Source of the DNA: Phoenix dactylifera
Taxonomy: Eukaryota; Streptophyta; Magnoliopsida; Arecales; Arecaceae
Assembly (NCBI RefSeq): GCF_009389715.1
Contig: NC_052394.1
Span: forward strand, 20,586,899-20,650,898
DNA: 64,000 bases
Direction of reading: 5' to 3'
Both the position numbers and the translations under genes were made by a program. The notes under the pieces were generated by a model. That model did not search any database, had not been told where the DNA came from, and was given only the letters and a program-made list of their open reading frames with translations. Each line of letters starts with the position of its first letter. Within the stretch, counting starts at the first letter, position 1. Below are positions 25,212 through 37,800 of the stretch, one piece after another.

Positions 25212-25235
25212 CTCTCTCTCTCTCTCTCTCTCTCT
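25212..25235. repeat. (CT)n in the GILT 5' leader
   Basis: Twelve CT units end 7 bases before the start codon. Such pyrimidine tracts are common in plant 5' leaders and core promoters. Confidence 0.85.
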
Positions 25236-25242
25236 TGTTTCC

Positions 25243-28200
25243 ATGGCTTCAGGTCGTGTTGTGGTTGTCTTCTTCTTCCTTCTCTCCTTTCTCTGCTTCT
25301 TTTTCTCCCCTGTTTCGTCTCGAAAGGTCTCGCTGGCACTCTATTACGAGACAATGTGCCCTTACTGCTCCGATTTCATCACCAACAACCTCTCGAAGAT
25401 CTTCGACAACGGGCTGATATCCATCGTCGATCTCGATCTCGTCCCCTACGGCAATGCCGGGGTTGGATCCAACAACTCCATTACGTGCCAGGTTGCCTCC
25501 ATTTTCCTCTTCTTTTTCGCTCATTGGCTTAAGATATATAAATCCTTAAAATATAATGCGTTTTGAGATGTTATTGATATAATGGACTACAGATCGTTGT
25601 TGTTAAATTACCTGACAAGTCTTCTTGTGAATGCTGTCCATCTCCCATATGAACACTGACTACTATCAAAAGATAGGGGAGTATATACAAATTTAACAGT
25701 GTGTAGATAATTATTGTCATAAGGGCATTTATATCTCCATCCAGTGTGAAAATGGTTGCAACCGAAATGACTACCCAATGCTTGGATGTCTTCAAACAGG
25801 ATTGCTTGCCAACAATTTGTATATAGCCTACCTTTAGTTGATGATGGCTGAAAATCTAAATGATTGCCACTGATCAAGAGAATGATGTTGTTTCGTGCAT
25901 TTTTTGTTCTTTTCGTATATACTTAGCCCTTCTTGTTTAACTTTGCAGCATGGCCCGAGCGAATGCCAACTGAATACTGTTGAAGCATGTGCTATCAGTG
26001 CATGGCCTGATGTGGTAGGCAAATATACCTGTCTTCACTTTGATGCCTTCTAGATTTGGATTTGTGAATATATCCCAAAAATTTAATTGTGTTCTTGTGT
26101 TGTATAAAAGTAGAAGCATATAAATTGTGCAGAATGTGACCACGTAAACTCTAAATGTTATATCTGCTATGTTGACTTCAGATTACTTTTATTTTTTATC
26201 ACAGATGCTATTTTTTCATTCATTCTGTCTATAATCCACAATATTTGAAAAGGAATGATTATTTGTGGATATTTCCAAGATGGCAATGCATGAAGAGAGT
26301 CATTTCTATGTTGAGCAAACATAATCATTTCAATGGAGCAGCCATTGAATTTAAACAATTCATGCTGCAAATCTGTGCTTTCATCAACTATTCAGGTGTC
26401 ATTAGTCACTTAACTAACAGAGTAGCAGTTTATCTGTTAGTCATATTCTAATTATAACTTTACAGAAACTATGTTTTCTAGAGTGCTAATTGTTGAACAT
26501 GTAATATATCTTGATCTGCTGCGAAAATATCTTCTTTTGCAGTGGTGAATTATGACAAACATGAATATTATTAACATATGGTTCATATATCTATAAGCTT
26601 GTTATTTGGCTAGCAAAAAATGAAAATTTGTCTTTTAGTTACATCAATATTTTGTATGAATTTCTCCTGTATATAATGCAGCAAGAACATTTCGATTTCA
26701 TTCACTGTATTGAGCACCTTGTCATGGAGCATAGATACGACGAGTGGAAATCTTGTTTCCAACAAACTGGTTTGGATTCAACATCTGTCTTGGACTGCTA
26801 CAATAGTGGATATGGGGAAGAGGTTGGTTACATACTTCATACAGTTAACTAGATCATTTATTTTTCCATACTAACGAGTTGTAAAAATTGTGATAGTTTA
26901 TCATTCAATACGGACTAGGTATATCTTATATCAGTCAACAAACTATCAAAAATGACTTTGATTTACATACTTAGTGTTAAACAACTATAAAAATTGATAA
27001 AGAAACATGACATTTTCTTATTTATTAAATTGTGGGAAGGATTTTTCAATATAACGGCCATTCCCGGAGCTCTTTTGAACATGAGGTGATAATCACGTAA
27101 GAAACTCTTATCAGAATTCCTCTGTTGGACCATATAGTTCAATTGACAGAATATATGAGTTTCGGCTTAAACAAAATAGAATAAAAAATGGTCTAACAAC
27201 CCTTGTCTTCCCCTTCTTCAATTTCTCAATGAATGAAGATTGATAGGCACTCCCATTATGTTCTTTTTAACTTTAAAAAAGAGAAGGGAGAAAAAGGAAA
27301 AAGGGAGGGAGAATGAGGGGCTCTTGTATCCAAAATATGCCAAAAGCCTGTTTCTACCAGGTGATGAACTTATCTTATTTGCAGCTAACCTGCAATTTTC
27401 TTGTATTTTATCCATTTTGGTTCTTATAATGTACTGACTGCAAAAGGCTGGAATAAGGCTCCTCATAGATTAAATCTACCCATCTAAGGTGATGTGGATT
27501 TAGATTGGCATATCAAGTTCCTCTATTTCCTCATATCTACGTTTCATTTTATTGGCTACATCCATATTATTCTTCTGTTTCATCTCACTTCTCCATATTT
27601 TGACAAAATTGTGGCTATCATAACAATTGTAAATTTTCACTTTAATTCCATTAACTGCCCAACATGCTGTGCTTATATCTCTATTTTACATTCTAAAACA
27701 TGAAGTGGATTGAGTCAAATGTATGTCTCACAAATATACACATTGACCAACATGACGACTTGTTTCTACAGCACACCTAATATATCTGAAGTTCACATTT
27801 TTGTTATCTTAAATTGTTTTAGAAAATGATGAATGGTATGCTTCTTAATTGTTTTAGAAGATGATGAATTATATGCTTAATTGTTTGTGTGGAATGTTTT
27901 TGCAGCTTGAACTACAGTATGCAGCACAAACAGATTCTCTTCAGCCCCCTCATACATATGTCCCTTGGGTGGTAGTTGATGGGAAGCCACTTTATGATGT
28001 CAGTTCTCTGGAAGAACTTGATACTCTTAACATTTTAATACCTATATGTTTTCCCCCCTTTCAGTGCCTTTGAGCTGTGTTTATGTTGTCATTTCCCTCT
28101 AGAGATTTCAGTACTTGTCGTTCGATTGGTTGAACGTTCACATAGAACTTTCCATGCCTCAACTCTCTGGAGAGCGAAAGTAGTTTGTCTTCCACTAGAA

Positions 28201-28826
28201 GTTTGTACAAAAGCACTGCTTCAATTATAATTTACAAGTAAATATTTTCTTTCCAAGTCTAATTCAGAATGCTGGGCATACTGGTTCATTGCTTTAAGCA
28301 TGACAGATTCTTCGATTGCATACGAGTTTCTTAGATGGAAATCAGCTAATGCTATTGTAGTTTTAACTTAAAGGTCTTGATATTGAATGATTTTCCCATA
28401 ACATATGCAGCAGAACCCTCGTAATTTGAAACCCTTGTGTTCCAATCCCCAAGTTGTGATTTATTCTCGTTCCTCCCACTCAGTTTCTCATTATCTTCTA
28501 GAGCATTTCTGGTTTTGGTATATCTATACCAAACCTATCAGAATAAATCTACGCACATGACTAATATAGTTTCATCATAACTTACATTACTTTGATCGAA
28601 ATCCAGGAAGATGAACTCTTAATGATTCTGATCTCTTTTTTCTTTTCCTCTTTTGCTTGAGAAAATGATTCTTATTTTCTCACTCCAATAATGATGGGCT
28701 TAATTAAATAGCAGAGTATTTTTTAAAGAAATAATTAAATTTTAGGTTGGCTGCAATACCATAAGAACCTTCTTATTGCTCAGCGTATGTCAGTCAACTG
28801 ACTCCTATATAGCATAGTATTTTTAA

Positions 28827-28876
<50 letters not shown>

Positions 28877-29261
28877 TTTAAAAGAAACTCTCAAATATCT
28901 ATTTGATTCTGAGAGAAAGCATACCTTTTTTGTGAAGAGGATTAGGTATCTGGTGTCAGTTTTATTTGAAATGATTCTCCTGTTGCTTAGGATGATTATG
29001 TATGCCATGAATTGTCAGTCATTCTATCGGACTAACAAAGAATTTCCACTCTTTGCATTTCAGAATTATGGGAACTTTGAAAAATACATCTGCCAAGCTT
29101 ATGATGGTCAGCCTCCAAAGGCTTGCGAAGGACAAGCCCTTACAATTTCCCAGGAGACAAACTCCAACCACGGTGATCAGGTGTGCCATGTTGATGATAT
29201 GACCGGCTCATCTGCAACTAGAAAGAAGCATGAAATGAAGAAAAAAAAATTGTTAATCTAG
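25243..29261 (+). CDS. GILT-family thiol reductase
   Basis: Exons 25243-25491, 25949-26014, 26682-26822, 27906-27998 and 29064-29261 join in phase to 248 residues. A hydrophobic signal peptide (about residues 6-25) is followed by the redox site C39-P-Y-C42 and the GILT signature CQHGPSECQLNTVEAC (82-97). The third exon has FDFIHCIEHL, the fourth the conserved TYVPWVVVDGKPLYD. GILT enzymes reduce protein disulfides; the animal enzyme acts at acid pH in lysosomes, and plant members are secretory or vacuolar proteins of less certain role. The last exon is read through a possible donor (CAG/GTGTGCC at 29181) to a stop at 29259; the tail is basic and poorly conserved, so the C-terminus is the least sure part. 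The start codon is in good context (TCCATGG). Confidence 0.92.
28830..28872. repeat. (AT)n microsatellite in GILT intron 4
   Basis: About 21 AT units, ending 190 bp before the last GILT exon. Confidence 0.9.
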
Positions 29262-29269
29262 AATTTGAT

Positions 29270-30740
29270 TGACATGTTCTTCCACTACCATGTCTTCTTC
29301 TGGTGGCAGAAACGAATCTAATAAATAAGAGCTATTTGTCTTCTAGGGACTGGCAAGCCATGCCAAGGTATCTAGTCAAGCATCTTGCAGACACGACAAT
29401 CATGTCATTGGTAAAAACATCATTACTATTTTTTCCTTCTTTCTTATAAAAGATGTTCTCTGTATAGGAAGTATCAGTTCTGTATGGTTAAACCACCAAC
29501 TACAAAATGTTTATTTAAAAGGAGGGAGAAAAAAAATGTAACGACTACTTTCCACCTTTGTGTCCTTCTAGCGAATGCTATTAGGGCACCTTGGTGTCAT
29601 GTTCATTCAAAAATAAAACAAAGGGCTTTCCACCTTCATGCAGCAGAATTCCAAAGAGCATGTGCATTGGTTTCTTTTTCTTTTGTTAGATTATGCTATT
29701 GGTTTGAAAACCTTGTTTACTTCTTAAAAATGCTGTTATGTGTTTGCCTTCTAGGGTTATCATTTTACATTTTTAACCATTTTGTTTTTACTCTTACATC
29801 ATTATATGCATTCTTTGTTTTTCTTTGTGTGTGTGTGTGTGTGTTGATTTAGGAGGGGGGGGGGGGGGGGGGGGGTGTTGGATGCATTCTCTGCGCATAT
29901 TTTCATATTCTTAATTTTTCCTTAGTTCGATTTGTCTATATTTCGATCTCTTCAATGATTAAAGTTTGCTGCCTGAGCTTGTTTCATGTTTCTAAGAGAG
30001 CAAATACTCTTTTCATATGCAAGACCTTCTAGGACAAATTTCTAGAGGACAATGATATAAGGCTACCGACTGCTGGAAATTAATCTGCTTGACATAGTTG
30101 GTTTTGTAAGGTTAATCTTGTATTAATAGTTCCCATAAAGATCAAGAAACTCTACATTTGGTGTATGTGCCTGTAGTTATGAGGCATTACCTTTTTGCAC
30201 TGCATTCAAGCAAAAAATTTGGTTCTCTTCTCTTGTGGTTGTATATAACCACATCAGCACTTTAAACCCTACATTTAAATGACCACGCACTTGTATGGTA
30301 GTGCTCAAAGACTTACGCTTGGTTCAAGATTAAGATAAATGAAAATAATAATGATGATGCTTATGTGAATCATTATATCATGAGTTTGAAATTTTTTGTT
30401 CAATCTTATTCTTTGAATAATTCTTGATTAATAAGTTTTACCATCAAAGTAGAAAGTAAGTATAAAAGATGCTTTAATGCTAAGAAATAGTTTAGGACAA
30501 CTTTTTTGGAATAGTTATGACTATCGTAGGCAATTTTGACTATAGTTCTTAGTTACGCCGTCTTTTGAAGTGCTTTTTGATAGAAAAATTATTTCAGGTC
30601 TCTTGCCCGCTTTATACCTGAACCAACTGCAGCCAATAGGATTATACTCCAATAACAATCAATTAATCATCTAACGTGGCGAGAAAGGATTGGTCTAATT
30701 CTTGAAAGACCATGTGGCATGCGCACCAACAACAATAACA
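29270..30740. other. Spacer after GILT
   Basis: AT-rich; holds the GILT 3' end (AATAAATAA near 29319), a (GT)9 run at 29827-29844 and a run of 21 G at 29855-29875. No further gene seen. Confidence 0.5.
29855..29875. repeat. Poly-G run (21 G)
   Basis: Uninterrupted G homopolymer next to a GT microsatellite. The true length is uncertain because such runs are read poorly. Confidence 0.8.
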
Positions 30741-30746
30741 AAAGAA

Positions 30747-31194
30747 TTTTTTTCCATAAATATCCTCCTAAATATCAAATTTTGCATGAATATCTTTTTA
30801 AAATTGATATTTGCATGTATACCCTCGTAAAATACTTATTTTGCTATTTTATTTTTTTAATTCTTGTTTTTATATATATACCCACGCCATCTAACGCCTT
30901 AAAAAAATTAATTGTTTCAAATTAAAATGACTAAAATATTCTTAATGGGTGGACGTCTAAAAAGAAACATTTATTAGACGATGACGATGGAGAACAAAAA
31001 AAAAAGTTATTTTAAAAAGTTATTTATTTTTAATTAAAATATATATAGTTTTTATTAATGGTGTTAGAAGAGCCTTATATTAGGAGCATTTGTAAAAAAA
31101 ATAGTATTTTATGAGGATACATAAATAAATATGAAATTTAAAAAAGGAATGTATGTAAATTTAAATTTTTATAAAGGTATTTATGTAAAAAAAA
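30747..31194. mobile_element. Long inverted-repeat element (Mutator-like or foldback MITE)
   Basis: The left arm (from 30747, TTTTTTTCCATAAATATCCT) pairs with the reverse complement of the right arm (TTTTTTTTACATAAATACCT) over roughly 100 bases with mismatches, including CCTCGTAAAATACT against CCTCATAAAATACT. The middle is AT-rich and non-coding. Long arms and lack of ORFs suggest a MULE-type MITE. No clear 9-bp duplication was found in the A/T-rich flanks. Confidence 0.55.
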
Positions 31195-31393
31195 TAAAAA
31201 TAAAAAAGAGAGGGGATCAATCACAAAAGCACCGCATCAGCGCACCTTGAGATCGTGTTGGACTTGGATAGATTTCTAGCATACCGTGCGCTCCCCCACG
31301 CCAACCGTGTGCACGCCTCGCGATTCGTGCAAGCCCCCCTACGATAGTATTTCCTCCATCGTATCCCCGATCCCCTCATCTTTTTAACCGTTA

Positions 31394-31803
31394 AACTCTC
31401 GACACGAACCACCAAGGTGGTAGCTCAGTTGGAACGGGGCGTTTACTTCTAACTAAGTGGTTCCAGGTTCGAAACGCGCGGGCGTCGATTAAATTTGGGG
31501 ACCGAATGCTCCACGCCTGGATACGGGGTCTGGAAGTGCTACTGGTCGGCTGATAGCCTGGGTGGTGCCAGGTGTGACGTACTCACACGGAGGGTCGGAT
31601 CGGGTAACCGTGCCGGCTCACTGGTGGGGAGGGTATAAATAAAATAGGTCGGCGTGCCCAACACACGACCCGGTTTGCCGCATTGAACATTCTCCTGGCG
31701 GGGTAGGGGGCCCAGTGGGGGCTGCTACGCGGGGTTGGGCTTGTCCCTTCCTCCCCCCGCTCCCTTTTTCTAGCAAAAAAAAAAAAAAAAAACTCTCGAC
31801 ACG
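31394..31803 (+). mobile_element. tRNA-derived SINE with target-site duplication
   Basis: AACTCTCGACACG flanks the element on both sides (31394-31406 and 31791-31803), a 13-bp duplication. The body begins near 31407 with a tRNA-like head: A box TAGCTCAGTTGG (31421-31432) and B box GGTTCGAAACG (31466-31476), spaced as in a tRNA. It ends in an A run at about 31775-31792. The structure is that of a full-length SINE of about 385 bp; the near-perfect pol III boxes and duplication suggest a recent insertion. It ends about 65 bp before the start codon of the downstream methyltransferase gene. Confidence 0.9.
31634..31641 (+). promoter_or_regulatory. TATA-like box inside the SINE, upstream of the PMT gene
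   Basis: TATAAATA lies 234 bases before the methyltransferase start codon and inside the SINE. It could act as a core promoter for that gene, but whether it is used is unknown. Confidence 0.25.
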
Positions 31804-31867
31804 TGTATCACTTAAGTTGCCCTCAAGCCACCTCCATCGCCATCTTCTCCAACAGAAAGAACAGAAA

Positions 31868-34800
31868 ATGCCGTCGATGCGAAACCTACTGACCGAGAGG
31901 AAATACCCTTTCCTCCTGACCCTCGCCGTCTTTCTCCTCTCCATCCTTCTCCTCTTCCTCTTCTCCAACCCCACCAGCCGCCTCTTCTCCTCCTACTTCC
32001 CCTCCCTTAAAGATCTCCAAGCCTCCTCTCGCCCCCTCCCACCTCCTCCTCCCCACTTCTCTCCCATCCCAAGCCCCGATCCCCTCCCCGATCCAAATCC
32101 TAATCCTATCGAATCCGTCGAGGACAATGGAAGCGACGAGGTGTTTGAGTTCCGATGGGAGATCTGTCGAGGAGGGAAGGGGTTCAATGTGGTGGATTTC
32201 ATGCCTTGCCTTGATAACATCAGGGCGATCAAGGAGCTCAAGTCAAGGCGGCACATGGAGCACCGGGAGCGGCATTGCCCCAAGCCGAGCCCAAGATGCC
32301 TCGTCCCCCTGCCCCCGGGTTACAAGGTGCCGTTGCCGTGGCCCAAGAGCAGAGATATGGTGAGATTGTTACTTTGGTAAGCCTGCCTTTTTTGTTTCGT
32401 CCCTGAGATTCTTTGTCTTCTGGATTCTTTATTCTTGATGTGTTTGATATGACCTGAGTTAGAAGTTTAAGAATTATTGAAACATGATGCCAATGATGGT
32501 CTCTTGCTAAAGATCTTGTTTTGTTTTGCGATTTCCTTGTCTGATTAGGTTTCTTTATTCTCCTTTTTTTTTTTCTTGTGATTTGCTTTCTTTCCTCTGT
32601 CAAAATGTATTTTGGTCCGTTAAGAAGTTCTTGAATTTACTATACTTTTTTCAATAAATGTGATCTATGCTCTGTAAATAATTTTTGAATTTTGATTCTG
32701 ATTTGTTTCTAATTTTTTCCACTTTTAACTCTGACTCTGTGATGATGTTGAAACTGTAGGTTAATTTGCATTGTACCTACCTTCATATACCAATCTCTGC
32801 TATTATGATCTTATACCCATGATTTGTCTTCACTGCTAAAAATTTGGACTACAGGGACGGGCTTAGAATCATTCTGTCCAGTGGTAGTTACTACTCTCGT
32901 TATACTTCAATTAGAGGGTAATATACCACAAAGGAACTAGGACTGTATTATCTGCAATTTCGAAAAATGGCCTATGATTTTTGTTTCAGATTTCTCGTGC
33001 TCCCAGCCATGTGCTGATTCCCCCCCCCCCCCCCCCCCCCCCCAAAATTTCTTTACCATCTTCAAATTAATGAGCATTTTCAGTGAATAAGATGAGAGAA
33101 AAATAATTCTAACCATTAGTAACATGACATATATGAAAAGTTAATAAAACAATATTATTATTTTTTTGTCAATTTTAGTATAAAGTGTGCCATGTGTTTG
33201 ATGGTATAGTTACATTAATACTGTAATTTAAGGTGGTCAGTGTTTCCTTGAGTAATAATGATGTAAAAAAAGGCATACCTATTCTTCGAACAAGAAAATC
33301 TGCATAATACTAAATGATATGATATTTTGGAAAGAATCTAAGTGGGGCTATCCACTCGCAATCAAAACATTTATACAAGTACATTTTAGTGAAAATTCTT
33401 ATATGTTTTGGTCGGAACTCAAAAGAGACTGAAATTAGGTGGGTGCAAGTATATACTACTCTTGGAATCTCATCCAAGTTTGCCGAGCCAGACATCCAAA
33501 AGATTCACATGTAACATTCCAATTTGGACAATGTTTTCTTTTTTCTATAAAAAAATTCTTATTGCTACATTCATGTTTCAATCCCATAAAAATCGCACTA
33601 GATGTTCTTGGTTTTGGTTTGATAACTTTGTAAATCTTCATCATCTAGACTTCCATTGCATGCTAATATGCACTCTTTTCTAATTCCATCTAGCAACATC
33701 ATATAGTCCAAAAATTTTATCAAAGGGTGTCAGTGAGCTGTAAGCAAAACTTGGTAGCTGATTATGCTCAATTGAAGTGCATATTTTCTTGTTTCTCAAG
33801 TTTCTGAAAATGCTCAATTTTAAGAGAGCTATCTTTGATACCGGTAACTAAAGTCCATGCCTGTTAGCTTTGAATCAGATGGTAGAATTTTTATTCCTTG
33901 TAAAACATGTTCGTTCTTTATTTATATGGTCAAAAGTATTAGTTCGAAACTTTTCCAATCATAGTTGGATTTATGAATTTAAAAATAGATGATCAACATG
34001 GATCAAGAAAATTAGGTTGAGCTGATTTCTTGTTTCATTTACAGATCTGGTATAACAATGTCCCTCACCCTAAATTGGTTGAGTATAAGAAGGACCAACA
34101 TTGGGTGCAAAGATCTGGTGACTATCTTGTTTTCCCTGGAGGCGGAACTCAATTTAAACAGGGAGTAACAAGCTACATTCACTTCATCGAGCAGGTATGT
34201 CTAAACTCTATATTATCAATGTTATATTTTTAATATCAAAGGGAAAGCATTCCATATCAAGCACATAATCTCTGGATATCCTCAGTCTCTTACCACTTAC
34301 TGCTTGGTTGCCTGATTAAATCCTTAGGCTTGTTAGTTGACATGTAATCTATTTTTTTTTTCTTGATACGAACATCCTTAACTTAAGAAAACTCTGGCAT
34401 ACATGTCTCCTGGTTTAGCTACTGCTTTTGTTTGCATATCGACGGTACCTATATATGGACAGTGCCTAGCTAGCTTCTGCTGTTTTACTTTATTTAATCT
34501 TCACCTAGTTTTTTCTTGATTCATGAAGTTATGTGAATTTGTATCCATGTTAATTACCAATGGACAAGCCTTATCTGTTTATTTAGTTTCACAATATGTT
34601 ACAGAAAATAAGTCAAATTAAGAAATGAGTAGGAAATGGGCCAATAATGCTTATTAATCCTTATCATCCTGTGTCTTGTCTCACCTGAGCTAACCACATG
34701 AAGGAATAAAGGAGCTAAGAAAGGAACAACCTAAGATGATAATCTGGAATATGTCAAGACAAAATGGCTCTAGGTGACAACTGGGAATGGATCAAGACAA

Positions 34801-37800
34801 GAAACAACTTTAAGATGACAAATGTGTCAGCTAGATGAATAATTGACTTGAAGAGGGTTATAAACCTATGACTCTTGCAACTTTGCTTTAATACGATGAT
34901 AGATTTCATAGAAGAGAAGAGCTCTCATACGCAAAAGAGGATGTTGTCCCCACCATGGTGAGAAAACCACCAGAAGGATATCAAACAGCACATGCATACA
35001 TATATACTCTAACATTAATAACTTTCTAGCCAAATCCTTTTATTTCAAGATTTGAGAACCAGACGACTGTAATCTCCTAGATACACCATGATATTTGATA
35101 CCTACACTCAAGCCAATGTAAGATAGGTTTAAATCAATTATATTGCTAGATAGAAGTTTCTTAGGGCCTGTTTGGACACCTTGAAGATTGTCTCTCTCTG
35201 ATAAGATCTTTTGGCCCGAGACTTTAGTTTAGAAGTACGGTGACAGTGGGGTGTTTCAAAGAGATCTAATAGCATCAGGGACTGCTAAGCTAAATTTTTA
35301 GAGATAATTAATCTCTTAATTGAGGTGATTTTATCTTATCAATGTAGATTAAGGATTAGTTATTGCCACGCCTTCCACAGTCTCTTTGACCCACTGCCAC
35401 ATCCATCCTAACGCTGTAGTTTTAATACTAAATACCCTGCTGGGAGGATCTCATCAGTCTGATAAGATCTACCAGCATCCAAACAGGCCCTAATGAAAAA
35501 AAGTAAATCCTTCTCATCGTATTTTTCTTTCCTTCTTGTTGTTATTGCGTCAAAGTACCTGCCAAGAGAGTGTCAATTAATGTTTATTAATAGCAAGTAT
35601 ACGAGGATTCTTTAGAAGGATATGGAACTTTCTGGAACTTTTGGTATGTCTTTGGTGGTTTAAATAACTGGATCATTCAATACTGTCAGTTTCATATTCA
35701 GCATTAGTGTCTATCTCAACTAGGCCTGTTTCTGTTTTGGAACCAGATTCTGCCAATTATTGAATGGGGGAGGCGCACAAGAGTTATCCTGGATGTTGGT
35801 TGTGGTGTTGCTAGCTTTGGTGGATACTTGCTGGACAAAAATGTCATTACCATGTCGTTTGCCCCGAAGGATGAGCATGAAGCTCAAATACAGTTTGCCT
35901 TGGAGCGTGGAATTCCAGCTTTCCTTTCTGTAATTGGAACCCAAAGGCTTACTTTTCCTGATAATGTATTTGATTTAATTCACTGTGCAAGGTGCAGGGT
36001 CCACTGGGATGCAAATGGTATGTTAGATTGCCAAATTGTGATTTTTTTGGTTACTTTTCATGCATTCCTCTTTATCTAGCCAACTGTAGCACAATTATTG
36101 TTCTTTATGTTCCCTTCATCAATTGTAGGTGGAAAGCCTTTGTTGGAGCTTAATAGGATTCTCAGACCTGGAGGGTTTTTTGTATGGTCTGCAACACCAG
36201 TTTATCGGGATAATACAAGAGATCAAACCGTCTGGAATGGTGAGGTTAAGTTTGTCGAAATTCATAATATGAACATCTCGTTGATAATTTCAGCCTAACT
36301 ATCTTGTTATGTCTGAAGCTGCTAGATGTTTTTAGAGTAGAAATCTGATAGGAATGGTGGAAAAGGTGGTCGTCATTGGCAGCTAATATCGGGCCATAAA
36401 TCTTACCATGTTTAGGGCAAAATAGTTAACTTGCCTTTACTTATGGTCTGCCTATTAAATTAGAAGTCCATGGATGGCTCATTTTGTTGGCAAAGGCTTT
36501 CAAAATGGCTTTTTTTTCAGGGAACCACCATGGCAACATTGGTGCTTTGGCTTCGAACTAACACCCTAACCCCGTGTATATTTGTACCAAAAGCTGGCTT
36601 TGTGCCCTTTTGGGGTGCATTTTGGGGTGAACATAGCATCTCTCTCTCTCTCTCTCTCTCTCTATGCGTGCATGCGCCCATGTGCATGCGAGTTTTGTGT
36701 CCGTGAAGCATGCATATATGTGTATTCTTTGGCATATCTGAACATGTTATCCTTTCTTCTGGTTGTTTAATGAAGTGGTACTTTAGACATTTATCTGCAG
36801 ACTTTGCACTTCTGTGGTGATGATCTTGTGTCAAACATTGCTAGCTTGGCCTTTCCATCAAAGGGAATAGTTTTTTTTTTCTTTTTCTTTAAAAAATTCT
36901 GCATGGTAATATACTTTTCATTTCATTATCTCCCTTTAATCTTCATAAATAGTTGTACTAATTATTTGGATTTTAGATAAAATGTATTTCCTATTGATTT
37001 ATGTATGTCATTTTTCGTGTACAAAAACAAAAAACAGAAAGCACTAAATATTTTCCATTTTTCATGCTTCCTTCTATATATTTTATATATTTATCAGCAT
37101 AAGTTTAGGTGTATGACATTTTTATTACTTATGAACTGAAATATCTTCTCTTGTGCTGCATTCACTTTGAATGAATAGTAGGAATTTGACTAAAAGCGGT
37201 ATCTTGACAGTCATTTCCATCTCACTGGATTTTTTGTATTTTGATTCTTTCTGCAGCTATGGTACTTTTGACAGACTCCATTTGCTGGAAGATGGTGGTG
37301 AAATCTATAGATGCTACTGGAATTGGAGTTGTAATATATCAGAAGCCTGTTTCAAATTTCTGCTATGAGCAGAGAAAAGTAAACAATCCACCTTTGTGTG
37401 TTCAGAAGGATGGACCTAACATTTCATGGTATTAACCATCAGTTCTAATTTCATATCATTACAAATATTCCAAAATTAGTTATTTCTCATAGGCATATTA
37501 TTCAAATTGTTTCTGTTGCAGGTATGCTCCCCTTGACAGTTGTCTTCCGCCACTCCCAAATAGGTCTGGCAAAGAATACAAGTGGCCTATTGCCTGGCCT
37601 GAGAGACTTAGAACTGGAATATCAAGTGTGCCTCAGGAACTGAATAGGATATATGCTGAAGAAAAATATGATGATGACATGAAGCACTGGGAAACACTTG
37701 TATCAGAAGCATACTCGCATGATCTTGGGATCAGCTGGTCTAGTATTCGTAACGTAATGGATATGAATGCTGGTTTTGGAGGGTAAGGCACTTTTGTTTA

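Noticed and set aside
31407-31485. Genuine tRNA gene
   Set aside because: A and B boxes are good, but the acceptor stem does not pair and the sequence continues to an A tail with flanking duplications, so it is a SINE head.
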